From Thecamonas trahens ATCC 50062 (lineage: Eukaryota; Apusozoa; Apusomonadida; Apusomonadidae): a stretch of DNA of 20,938 nt. The notes under the pieces were generated by a model. The model saw nothing but the letters and a program-made list of their open reading frames with translations, did no database searches and was not told the origin of the DNA. Every line of letters starts with the position of its first letter. The first letter of the stretch is position 1. The stretch covers positions 190,061-210,998 of the forward strand of contig NW_013657646.1 in the NCBI RefSeq assembly GCF_000142905.1, written 5' to 3'. A program made the translations under genes and the position numbers. This document shows positions 1-7,651 of this stretch, in pieces.

Positions 1-1
1 C

Positions 2-1468
2 CCGCCAACCTCGCCTGCCGCAGACGAGTACGGCTCGATTCTCCATGACGAGGCCGGCTCGTACTTTGCGCCCACCATCTCGACTCCGCCGCAAGACGCA
101 ACGACCTCAAAGCGCCGACGTGGGAAGAAACGTGGCGTCAAGGTTATCCGCTTCAGCGCGTCTGGCACAGGCGCTGTGGCTACAGGCGCGACCGGGGCGG
201 GTGCGGCCGGCTGCACAGCCGCAGCGGGCACTGACCGCAGCGACGCGTCGGGCTTTAGCTTTACCAAGCTGCCGCTGCCTAGGCCTGGCGAGGCAAGTGA
301 TGGCGTGCCGAGTGTGGTGGTCAACGGAGTGCGGGCCGAGGCACGGGCGGAGAAGCGCAAGTCAGCGCTGAGCGGGATCATGGCGGTAGAAGAGGCACGG
401 CGCCGGCGGACGGCACATCTTGCAGGCAAAGCATCCGCGCTGCGAGTTTTTGTCTCGTTTGCACCGACCAAGGCCGCACCAGTTCCGCTCTCTATTCCAC
501 AGTCGTCGACGATCGAGGCCATCGTGACGGCCACCATCGAGGCGTTCAACGCCGATCCGAGCAGAGACACCAAGCTCGAGCCCGACGCGCGATTCTACCA
601 ACTGCGGCTGACCGACGACGACGCGGGAACCCCCGACACCGATCTCCCGCCGCTGGAGAGGACTCAAATGCTGCGCAACATCGGGTGTACCGATTTTGCT
701 CTGGTGGTGAATCCGAAGGCACCGGCGGCGCGGTTGGCGAGTGGCGGCGGAACCAGCAAGCGGCGGTCGGTTGTCTTTGCAGCGGCGGATCAGGTCAAGG
801 ATGGTGAAATCTGCCTCCGCATCGAGTTACCGGACAAGACAACTTCTGCGGTCATTGTGCCGGAGGAGTTGACGGTCGGCCAGTTTATCACCACGGTCTG
901 CCGCAAACGGTCGCTCGGCTCCGACTTCGTCGATGCGTACATTCCAGGCATTTCTGTGGCGCTCAACAAGGGCCTCGTACTCCGCGACCTCGGGGCAACA
1001 GAGATCTCGCTGGAGGCGTCAACGCCGACGTCGCTGGCGGCGGCGCGGCGCAACTCGGTGGCAGCTGCGGCGTCGACGGACACCGGCGACTTTAACCACA
1101 TGTTCAACCAGTTTACCGCCATCATCTACAAGGAGTATGAGGTGACCAAAATCAACAAGGCTGGCAAGCGGCAGCCGCGGGTCCTCGGCATCGACGACAA
1201 GCGTATCACTAACAAGATCCCCGAGTCGGAGAAAAAGTCGGGCCTCATGTCACGGTTCGCCAAGAAGAACCCCAAGCGCCCCTTCCGCAACGTCGACGAG
1301 ATCATCAACATTGAGCACTCGGAACACCTCGCCGACGGCAAGGCCTTTTCTATCTACTTTCGCGGTGATGAGCACACCGACTACGAAGCCATCAGCAGGT
1401 CGCAGGCGTCGGAAATTGTGGCCAAGATCACGTACCTCATGGGTATGGCCGAGTCGTCTGAGCGGTAG
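2..1468 (+). CDS. Sin1/AVO1-family TORC2 subunit, 5'-truncated by the window edge
   Basis: The reading frame is open from base 2 to the TAG at 1466-1468 with no ATG needed, so the gene starts left of the window; the GTG at 176 is an internal Val codon. Seen: a Ser/Pro/Gly-rich N-terminal part with a basic patch (nt ~110-145); then a CRIM-like domain (nt ~450-700) with the acidic 'DTDLPPLE' signature followed by 'IGCTDFALV'; a ubiquitin-like/Ras-binding-like segment (nt ~810-1010, 'CLRIELPDKTTSAVIVP'); and a C-terminal PH-like domain (nt ~1115-1455) starting 'IYKEYEVTKINKAGKRQPRV'. This CRIM-RBD-PH order is that of Sin1/AVO1, the TORC2 subunit that presents AGC kinases such as Akt/SGK to TOR and binds phosphoinositides at the membrane. 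No intron is visible. The gene converges on the Sgf11-like gene. The family call is firm; domain borders are estimates. Confidence 0.88.
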   Translation, partial: PPTSPAADEYGSILHDEAGSYFAPTISTPPQDATTSKRRRGKKRGVKVIRFSASGTGAVATGATGAGAAGCTAAAGTDRSDASGFSFTKLPLPRPGEASDGVPSVVVNGVRAEARAEKRKSALSGIMAVEEARRRRTAHLAGKASALRVFVSFAPTKAAPVPLSIPQSSTIEAIVTATIEAFNADPSRDTKLEPDARFYQLRLTDDDAGTPDTDLPPLERTQMLRNIGCTDFALVVNPKAPAARLASGGGTSKRRSVVFAAADQVKDGEICLRIELPDKTTSAVIVPEELTVGQFITTVCRKRSLGSDFVDAYIPGISVALNKGLVLRDLGATEISLEASTPTSLAAARRNSVAAAASTDTGDFNHMFNQFTAIIYKEYEVTKINKAGKRQPRVLGIDDKRITNKIPESEKKSGLMSRFAKKNPKRPFRNVDEIINIEHSEHLADGKAFSIYFRGDEHTDYEAISRSQASEIVAKITYLMGMAESSER

Positions 1469-1476
1469 CATGCTGT

Positions 1477-1743
1477 TTAACCCTTTACTGTACGGAATGG
1501 ACAAACTTGTCCATCGCGCAAGCCGCGCTCCGCGACGCTCCACAGACGTCCATCAATCGCGGTAAAGAGTAATACAATGGGCTAATGGCTGCCACAACAA
1601 AAAACAGTCGGCGATGCAGAGATGGACGCCGCACGCGCAGGCCAAGCAGGCGTCGGTCGGTGGCCTGGAAGTCAAGCATCATCGAGTTGTTCACTTTAAG
1701 ACGCGCGACAACGCGTCCGAACGACCGAACCGTAAAGGGTTAA
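1477..1743. mobile_element. Candidate piggyBac-type MITE, non-autonomous, TTAA-flanked
   Basis: The left end reads TTAA + CCCTTTACTGTACGG (1477-1495) and the right end, on the minus strand, reads TTAA + CCCTTTACGGTTCGG (1743 down to 1725). The terminal inverted repeats match at 13 of 15 positions and each abuts TTAA, the duplication left by piggyBac-superfamily transposases. The total is 267 bp with no coding capacity. Just inside the left end is an exact 8-bp inverted repeat with a 2-base spacer (ATGGACAA-AC-TTGTCCAT, 1497-1514). The interior is visibly richer in A/T than the flanking genes. It sits between two convergent genes, 8 bp after one stop and 47 bp from the other. Alternative: a 3'-UTR motif shared by the two genes. 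Confidence 0.5.
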
Positions 1744-1790
1744 CACTGTGCATTGTCCGCACCCCCGCGCCCCAGCGGCGCTCGCGACGG

Positions 1791-3323
1791 TCAGCTCGCG
1801 CTCTTCTTTGGGCGGCCGCGGCGCCTTGCCGGGGGCGTGATGTGGGTCCACTGCTCGTCGGTGAGGATGTGGTAGAGCTCAGCGTGGGAGCGCTTGATGG
1901 TGTCGAGGGTGACGCCGTCGGAGCCGAGCCAGGCCTCGCCCGTGAGCTTGAAGCGGACGAGCTTGCGGGCAATGTCGTCGTGCTGCGGGCATTTGAGCGA
2001 GTTGGAGCACATTTTGCGGGTCGACATGTTGACGACGCCACAGACCTTTGTGAGAACCTCGATGACGGCGCTCGGCGCTAGGTTCCACAGGTAAGTGCTG
2101 GAGTCGATGGCAGCCATGGCCGGAACTTTGAACAAGTCGGCAACTTCGACGATCTTGGGATCAGTCTTGGCGCGGGCGCTGACGATCCCGTTGTAGCGGT
2201 GCATAAAGCCACCAAAGGTGAGCTCGTTTTCGAGCTGACTCAGCTCGAGGCCGCCGAGGGCGTCGCGATTCATACCGGCCAGGCTCTCATGAAGAGTGTA
2301 ACTCTTGGCCGAGGCGGCGGCGGCGGCGGCAGCAGCAGCGGCGCGGGCAACGCGCTTCCGCTCGTCACTTGCGCGCTTCTTCTCGCTTGCGCGCTTCTTC
2401 TCATTTGCGCGTTTCCGCTCTTCCAGCTCCTGCCTGCGCCGTTCAGTGGCAGCCTCAGCGGCGGCCTTGGCGGCGGCCTTTTCCATCGCGGCGGCCTCTG
2501 CGGCGTCGGCCTCTGCGGCGGCAAGGGCGGCGGCCTGCGAGGTGGTGCGAATGAACTCCTCCATCTTGTTCCAGTCGACGTTAGGGTCGGTGGCGATGCG
2601 GTGGAGGTCTGCTTCGGACTGCATGGTCGAAAGATCAAAGCCCTTGTAGGGGACGGCAAAGGGAATGGGCGAGCGAGTGCCCGAGGCGAGCGCGTCTGCG
2701 GCCGAGGCGGCAGACCGGCGCGGAACGGCACGGGCTGTCCGGCCCATGCCGAGACACGAGGCCAGATGCGCGGCAAAGCGCGAGACAGCCACCGATCGCG
2801 AGCAGAGCTCGCACGGCACGTATTGGGTCGACGACGGCAGCGGCTGCGAGGCCGACGGCGGAAGCTTCTGGGTGGCAGCGGCGGCTCCGTCGGCCGAGCC
2901 GCCGGCAGCCGAGCCACCATCACCACCGGCGGCGTAGCTCAGAGACGAGGCCGACGACAGCTGGGTTAGGTCACGGCCAAAGACGTCGACGCCTGGGAAG
3001 GAGACCAGCTCGCGGGTGCAGTACGGCTCGCAGACAAGGCAGACCTCGCCGCGGGCAGCCGAGCGGTGCATCTCCAGGGCGACCTCGACCATCATGTGCT
3101 CGACTAGCTCGTCGAGGGTCTCCACCGCCGCCCGCGCCCGTGATAGCGGCGCTCCGCTCGCCTCCTGCTCCGCCACCGCCGCGTACACCTGCCCCACTCT
3201 GGCGGCGAGGTCGGCCTGCTGCGGCCGGGCTCCCCCGGTGCCGGGCCCGACCCCGCCACCGCCCCCACCACGCGCCACGCCGTCTTGCCCGAGCTGGCCG
3301 TCTTGCCCCTGCATCCACGTCAC
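1791..3323 (-). CDS. Sgf11/ATXN7L3-like SAGA deubiquitinase-module subunit with SCA7 domain
   Basis: 510 residues, single exon. Residues ~68-92 form an amphipathic helix ending 'VEVALEMHRSAARG', like the Sgf11 N-terminal helix that docks on the Ubp8/USP22 module. Residues 171-190 are an Sgf11 zinc finger: C171-x2-C174-x11-H186-x3-C190 within 'SRFAAHLASCLGMGR'. Residues ~255-345 are a long charged Ala/Glu/Lys/Arg coiled coil. The SCA7-type zinc motif is C428-x10-C439-x5-C445-x2-H448. The C-terminus carries an AT-hook-like RRRGRPKK (500-507). In the family, the Sgf11 finger contacts the nucleosome acidic patch so that Ubp8/USP22 can remove ubiquitin from H2B. Having both the Sgf11 finger and SCA7 resembles metazoan ATXN7L3 rather than yeast Sgf11. 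The start could also be Met4; the Gly-rich N-terminus gives no help. Confidence 0.85.
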   Translation of the reverse strand: MTWMQGQDGQLGQDGVARGGGGGGVGPGTGGARPQQADLAARVGQVYAAVAEQEASGAPLSRARAAVETLDELVEHMMVEVALEMHRSAARGEVCLVCEPYCTRELVSFPGVDVFGRDLTQLSSASSLSYAAGGDGGSAAGGSADGAAAATQKLPPSASQPLPSSTQYVPCELCSRSVAVSRFAAHLASCLGMGRTARAVPRRSAASAADALASGTRSPIPFAVPYKGFDLSTMQSEADLHRIATDPNVDWNKMEEFIRTTSQAAALAAAEADAAEAAAMEKAAAKAAAEAATERRRQELEERKRANEKKRASEKKRASDERKRVARAAAAAAAAAASAKSYTLHESLAGMNRDALGGLELSQLENELTFGGFMHRYNGIVSARAKTDPKIVEVADLFKVPAMAAIDSSTYLWNLAPSAVIEVLTKVCGVVNMSTRKMCSNSLKCPQHDDIARKLVRFKLTGEAWLGSDGVTLDTIKRSHAELYHILTDEQWTHITPPARRRGRPKKSAS

Positions 3324-3462
3324 GCCCGCGTGTGTCCGTCTGCGGTGTGCCGAGTGCGGTGGCGGGGGGTATGAGTGTGAGTGCGGGGGAAGACGGGGAG
3401 GCGACTCGCCGGGTAAGGGGAATGTCTCCGAGTCGGGAGCGGGCGCGGGTGGACAGGGGGGG

Positions 3463-4689
3463 CTATGTTACTGACAGCTGGACGGCAGCTTGGAGGCCAC
3501 CGATGGCGAGGCCGAGGAAGGCGCCGACAAGGATGAGGATTATTTCGTCCTCTTCAAAGATGGGATGGAGCATGCGCTCAAAGGCGGCGGGCGGGAGGCC
3601 GCGAAGAGCTGTGGCGAGGCGCGGCTCGATGGCCATGGCGTCGGCGGTGTAGCTCTCGGCGTCGGCGAGGAGGACCGGGAGGCGGAGGAAGAGGCGATGG
3701 GCGACTTGGCGCTTGAGGCGGGCATAGGTGCTGGTGCCGAGGTAGAGGAGGGTGAGCGGGAGCGAGGCGCCCACCCACTCGTCGACGGCAGTGTCGAGCT
3801 TGGAGCGGATGAGCTGGTGGAGGGCGGGCGAGCGTGGGCCGGAGCTGAGCTCGTTGAAGACGTGGTGCGGAGTGATGAGGCGGTTGGCGACGAGGGCGGC
3901 GTAGAGGTCCGAGACCTCGTCCTGGCGCTTGAGGAAGAGGCCCTGCAGGACGATGCGGCCGCCGCAGATGGGGCGCGGCTCGACCGGGCGAAAGATGGCC
4001 TTGAGCGCAATGTAGTTTGTGGCGTAGCCGACGATAAAGCCGGCGAGCGGCAGGGTCCACCACTGGCGGACAAAGATCCAGACGACCATCTGGAAGAGGC
4101 CAAAGAGGAAGCCGAGGACAAAGCCCGAGCGGCGGATAAAGTCAAACTCGTCGGCGCCGATCTCCATGAACAGCTCGTTGAGCAGCGACTTGTTGGAGGT
4201 GAGGAGGGCGACGACCATGGACTCGAGGTCGATATAGTGTTCGACCGAGGCTGTGACAGCGTCCATGGTCGACGCCATGATGGCTGCGGCCTCGGCGTAG
4301 ACAAGGCCGTTGATCTCGATCTTGACCTCGGGCGAGGTGAGGTACCACAGGGTCGGGGCGTGCTTCTCGGCGACTCTGTTGACAACGATCTCAACCTCGT
4401 CGCGGAGCTTGGCCTCGACAGCGGCGGTGACGCGGGTAGCATCGACATTGCGCAGCAGCTCGTCGACCGGGAGCAGGTCCTCGGTGATGAGGCGGATGGC
4501 CTTGGACGACATCTTGGCGGCTCTCCGCGGGATGATGCCCTGCCAGCCGAGCCACGGCTCCCACCATCCGACAAACTCGAGCGGGTAGAAGGTCATGTGT
4601 AGGGCGATGACGTTGGTGAGCCAGCCGAGGCCACCGGCCACAAAGGGGATGGCTGCGATGAGGACGACCTCGAGCGGGGCGGAGGACAT
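3463..4689 (-). CDS. DUF445-family multi-pass membrane protein
   Basis: 408 residues from the ATG at 4689. The same frame stays open to an ATG at 4923, but those 78 extra codons are His/Pro/Thr low complexity matching a G-rich spacer and look like 5' leader, so 4689 is preferred. A hydrophobic helix lies at ~7-32 with the family signature 'GWLTNVIALHMTFYP'; two more lie at ~188-208 and ~213-233 with a second copy of the motif, 'GYATNYIALKAIFRP'; and a C-terminal one lies at ~384-404. The long soluble segments between them are helical. The repeated G-x2-TN-x-IAL motif shows the internal duplication typical of DUF445. Members occur in bacteria and scattered algae, plants and protists; their function is unknown. 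No signal or targeting peptide is clear. The stop at 3463 lies 139 bp upstream of the Sgf11-like start, in tandem on the same strand. Confidence 0.75.
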   Translation of the reverse strand: MSSAPLEVVLIAAIPFVAGGLGWLTNVIALHMTFYPLEFVGWWEPWLGWQGIIPRRAAKMSSKAIRLITEDLLPVDELLRNVDATRVTAAVEAKLRDEVEIVVNRVAEKHAPTLWYLTSPEVKIEINGLVYAEAAAIMASTMDAVTASVEHYIDLESMVVALLTSNKSLLNELFMEIGADEFDFIRRSGFVLGFLFGLFQMVVWIFVRQWWTLPLAGFIVGYATNYIALKAIFRPVEPRPICGGRIVLQGLFLKRQDEVSDLYAALVANRLITPHHVFNELSSGPRSPALHQLIRSKLDTAVDEWVGASLPLTLLYLGTSTYARLKRQVAHRLFLRLPVLLADAESYTADAMAIEPRLATALRGLPPAAFERMLHPIFEEDEIILILVGAFLGLAIGGLQAAVQLSVT

Positions 4690-5031
4690 GGGCGGGGTGG
4701 GTGGGTGGGGGTATGGGGGTATGGGAGAGGGGGGGTGTGGGGGAGGGGTGTGGGGTGTGGGGTGGGAGGAGTGCTGCGTGTGGTTGTGGTTGTGGTTGTT
4801 GTGTGCGGTGGTGGTGGCGGTGGTGGCGTGGCGTGTGTGGTGGCCGTGTGTGGTGGCTGCGCGCGGTTTGTGGCAGGACGGCTTTGCTTGGCTTTGGGGA
4901 CTCCAGGAGGGGAAGTTGCTCATGTTGGGCGGGTGTATGATCGGAGGCTAGGCGTGGGCGGGCGTCTCGGTCTCGGTGTAGGTGTGAGAGGCCGGCGTGT
5001 GGCGTCGACAATCGACAGGCAGCATAATGAT
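4690..5031. other. Low-complexity G/T-rich intergenic spacer
   Basis: 342 bp between two minus-strand genes. On the plus strand it is an almost uninterrupted G/T-rich tract at 4690-4860, made of GGGTATGGG, GTGGTTGTGGTT and GGTGGTGGC runs, so the 5' leader of the DUF445 gene would be C/A-rich. From ~4860 to 5031 the composition returns to normal. No gene, RNA or clear promoter motif is seen. Confidence 0.6.
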
Positions 5032-5559
5032 CTACGACTCACCGTTGATGGCAACGAGCTCGACGGTAAAGATGAGGGTGGCGCCGCCGGGGATCTTGGG
5101 CGGCGAGCCAGACTCGCCATAGCCGAGATGGGCCGGGATCTTGAGGCGGCGCTTCTCGCCGACGCACATGTTGTGGAGGCCGCGGTCCCAGCCCTGGATG
5201 ACCATGCCCTGCCCGAGGGTAAACTCAAACGGGGTGCCGCGGTCGAGCGACGAGTCGAACTTGGTCCCGTCCTCCAGCGTGCCGGTGTAGTGCATAGAGA
5301 GCTTGTCGCCGTTCTTCGACTTGATCGGGCAAGTCTCGGGCCTGTCGGTCCCATGGCGGTGAGGTAGAGTGTGTCTGTGAGTGGGCGTGGGTGTGGCGTG
5401 TTGCTGACCTCAGTGCACTCGCTTGCCGCTTGCTGGTGCGTACCGGTGGGTCACGCCAATGCGCAGCTGCGGGAGCTTGTCCTCGGCAGCCGCAAGGGCG
5501 GCAAGGCAAAAGAGGGCCACGGCGACAGCCGCAACGACAGTCCAAGTGGTGGTCTTCAT
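5032..5559 (-). CDS. Secretory-pathway FKBP-type peptidyl-prolyl isomerase (FKBP2-like), two exons
   Basis: Exon 1 is 5559-5444 (116 nt) and exon 2 is 5341-5032 (310 nt). The 102-nt intron has donor GTACGC and acceptor ACAG. Joined, it encodes 141 residues. Without the intron, exon 1 runs into a TGA and exon 2 lacks a start, so splicing is required; the junction gives '[19 protein letters not shown]', matching the FKBP2 pattern. Residues 1-24 are a signal peptide ('[18 protein letters not shown]'). The PPIase domain (~48-138) keeps the active-site residues Y in 'MHYTG', D in 'FDSSL', W in 'VIQGWDRGL', Y in 'LGYGE' and F in 'IFTVEL'. It should catalyse prolyl cis-trans isomerisation in the ER lumen. 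The tail ends in INGES with no HDEL/KDEL retention signal, so it may be secreted or retained by another route. Confidence 0.9.
5342..5443 (-). other. Intron of the FKBP gene
   Basis: 102 nt, donor CACCG|GTACGC, acceptor GACCGACAG|GCCC, phase 2. It restores a single frame between the signal-peptide exon and the PPIase exon. Confidence 0.85.
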
Positions 5560-5781
5560 GGTGTGGTTGGGAGAAGTGTGGCGTGTGGGGGGTGGTTGTC
5601 GCCTGACGGGCAGCGGGCGGCGGGCGAGGTGCGACGGCTCGGTTCTTTGATGCTAGCCTGGTCCCGCGGGGTCTTGGTCCCTGTGATACAGCCGGCAGTG
5701 CTCTGGAACGGATCCAGTGAAATGTGAAATGTGGCGGAAGTGATGGGGGGAGGGGTCAGGGGGAGATGGGCATTGTGGCGG

Positions 5782-6880
5782 TCATGTCCACAGGCCGGCC
5801 GGCTTGTTGGACTCGGTCTGCCGGCCAGGCAACGGCGGCAGGGTCGACGGACGGTGCTGTGGGTCGTGCTGCAAAGAAGGGTCCTGCGGCAGGGGTGTGC
5901 CGGTCTCGGCGTCGCCACCGCTTGCAGGCGCGATCTTGGCGGCGGCCTTGTTCTTGCGGTGGTGGCGGAAGAGGAGGGCGGCGCAGATGCAGGCGCCGAG
6001 GAGGAGCGACCAGGTAACGTAGAACTTGTACGACGACGGGTTGAACGGCTGCGAGGCGTCGGCAATGCGCTGGCGGATGGAGCGAGCCTCCTCCGGCGAG
6101 GAGCATGTGAGGCCGACGGTGTTTGCCGGGCAGAGGCACTTGTTCGGCGCGATGCAGGCGCCGCCATTGAGGCACCTCGGCGAGCAGACTGGGGTGCAGA
6201 CGTGGCTTTCTGTCGAGTCTGCAGTCTTGTTGTACCCGTCCATACAGGAGCAGGTATTAGGGGCGGTGCATGTGGCGTTGGCGCATGCAGGGCTGCAGAC
6301 TGGGGTGCAGACCGACGGGGAGCCAGTCCAGAAGCCCAGCTCGTTGCAGCGGCGGGTCTGCGATCCCGAGCGGGTGTATCCGGTCGAGCATGAGAAGAAG
6401 CACGAAGAGTTGAACATGGTTGATGCTGCTGGAGTGCACGCCATCAGGCCGCCTGGCACAGCAGGGACCAGCGGGCCGCAATCGATGTCTATCAGCTTAG
6501 TGCCACAGTCGGCCATGCCGTAGCCCGCATCACACACACAGTTGTTGCTCACGCACGACGCATTGACCTTGCACTCGGGCGTGTTTGACGCTGTGCAATA
6601 GTTGCCTCCTTGCCCTGTCATCAGCATCCCCCTCTTATGTCGGTAAGTCCTCCCTGCCCTTCCTCGGACACCTCGTGTCCCTTCCCCCCACCCCCCTTCC
6701 CGCCACCCCTGGACCCAGCCACACACACACCCACCGACAGGCGATCACCGAGGTGGACAGAGGCGGTACGAACGCATACTACGCCATCTCCCGCACGCAC
6801 ATACCCAGACTGAGTGGTACAAGAGCTAGGACAAGAGCCGCTCCCAATATGGCCACCCACAGGCATGTATTGAGAGCCAT
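5782..6880 (-). CDS. Sushi/EGF-repeat type I membrane protein, two exons
   Basis: Exon 1 is 6880-6805 (76 nt) and exon 2 is 6614-5782 (833 nt). The 190-nt intron is GTATGT...GACAG, phase 1. The product is 302 residues. Exon 1 encodes just the signal peptide ('WVAILGAALVLALVPLSL'). The exon 2 frame is open upstream to an ATG at 6726, but that reading gives Gly/Trp/Arg filler with no signal peptide. Seen: an EGF-like Cys cluster at 32-62; a sushi/CCP module at 71-128 (CGPL..C..CFFSC..GY..RRC..G.WTGSPSVC); two short EGF-like modules at 132-165 and 169-196; a linker; a transmembrane helix at ~222-241; and a basic stop-transfer RHHRKNK followed by a Pro/Gln-rich cytoplasmic tail. Several NxS/T glycosylation sites occur in the ectodomain. 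It is likely a cell-surface adhesion or receptor-like protein; the ligand is unknown. Confidence 0.8.
6615..6804 (-). other. Intron of the sushi/EGF gene, just after the signal-peptide codons
   Basis: 190 nt, donor CTGG|GTATGT, acceptor GATGACAG|GGCAAGG, phase 1. It separates the 25-codon leader from the mature domains. Confidence 0.75.
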
Positions 6881-6956
6881 GGGTGCCGAGTCCTGTCTTG
6901 CTCATCCTTGCAAACGGGTGAATGGCTGGCAGGCAGTGGCACGAAGGGTGGAGGGT

Positions 6957-6971
6957 GGGGGGGGGGGGGGG
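6957..6971 (+). repeat. Poly(G) tract, 15 G
   Basis: An uninterrupted run of 15 G in the spacer upstream of the sushi/EGF gene. Its length is likely unstable and poorly determined by sequencing. Confidence 0.9.
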
Positions 6972-7056
6972 TAGAGGCAACACCTGTGCGGCATGATGGT
7001 GGGCAGGTGAATGGATGATGTGCAGGTGGATGATGGCCATTCATCATCATCATCAT

Positions 7057-7566
7057 GGTGCTGATGTGGGCGATCCGTCTGCCTGTCATCATCATCGTCA
7101 TCTTCATGGTGCTGATGTGGGCGATCCGACTGCCCGTCATCATCATCGTCATCTTCATGGTGCTGATGTGGGCGATCCGACTGCCCGTCATCATCATCGT
7201 CATCTTCATGGTGCTGATGTGGGCGATCCGACTGCCCGTCATCATCATCGTCATCTTCATGGTGCTGATGTGGGCGATCCGACTGCCCGTCATCATCATC
7301 GTTATCTTCATGGTGCTGATGTGGGCGATCCGACTGCCCGTCATCATCATCGTCATCTTCATGGTGCTGATGTGGGCGATCCGTCTGCCCGTCATCATCA
7401 TCGTCATCTTCATGGTGCTGATGTGGGCGATCCGACTGCCCGTCATCATCATCGTCATCTTCATGGTGCTGATGTGGGCGATCCGACTGCCCGTCATCAT
7501 CATCGTTATCTTCATGGTGCTGATGTGGGCGATCCGACTGCCCGTCATCATCATCGTCATCTTCAT
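7057..7566. repeat. Minisatellite: ten 51-bp units plus a partial eleventh
   Basis: Ten head-to-tail units of exactly 51 bp begin GGTGCTGATGTGGGCGATCC and end ...CATCATCATCGTCATCTTCAT. A partial eleventh copy starts at 7567 (GGTGCTGATGTGGG) and then diverges. There are no indels among units, only scattered substitutions: units 1 and 7 carry GTCTG for GACTG, and units 5 and 9 carry CGTTAT for CGTCAT. Because 51 is divisible by 3 and the unit has few stops, several frames on both strands stay open. These are composition artefacts: none has a plausible start, a domain, or an exon link to its neighbours. It lies in the divergent spacer between the sushi/EGF gene and the PB1-WH2 gene. Confidence 0.95.
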
Positions 7567-7651
7567 GGTGCTGATGTGGGGGAGCTGGTCATGATGGTGT
7601 CTAGCCGCATGGGCATGATATCCCGGTATCATTCCTAGGTGGCTCGAGCCA

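Noticed and set aside
176-178. GTG at 176 as the start of the Sin1 gene
   Set aside because: GTG is not a normal eukaryotic start, and the frame is open upstream to the window edge, so the gene is simply truncated.
1469-1790. tRNA or small RNA gene in the convergent gap
   Set aside because: No tRNA B-box-like GTTCGAATC or cloverleaf was found; the structure is explained better by the inverted-repeat element.
3490-4602. A 370-codon acidic plus-strand frame
   Set aside because: It is antisense to the DUF445 gene, composed of Glu/Asp/Gly/Ala filler, and has no recognisable motif.
4690-4923. N-terminal extension of the DUF445 protein by 78 codons
   Set aside because: The added residues are His/Pro/Thr low complexity encoded by a G/T-rich spacer, and the hydrophobic family start lies directly after the ATG at 4689.
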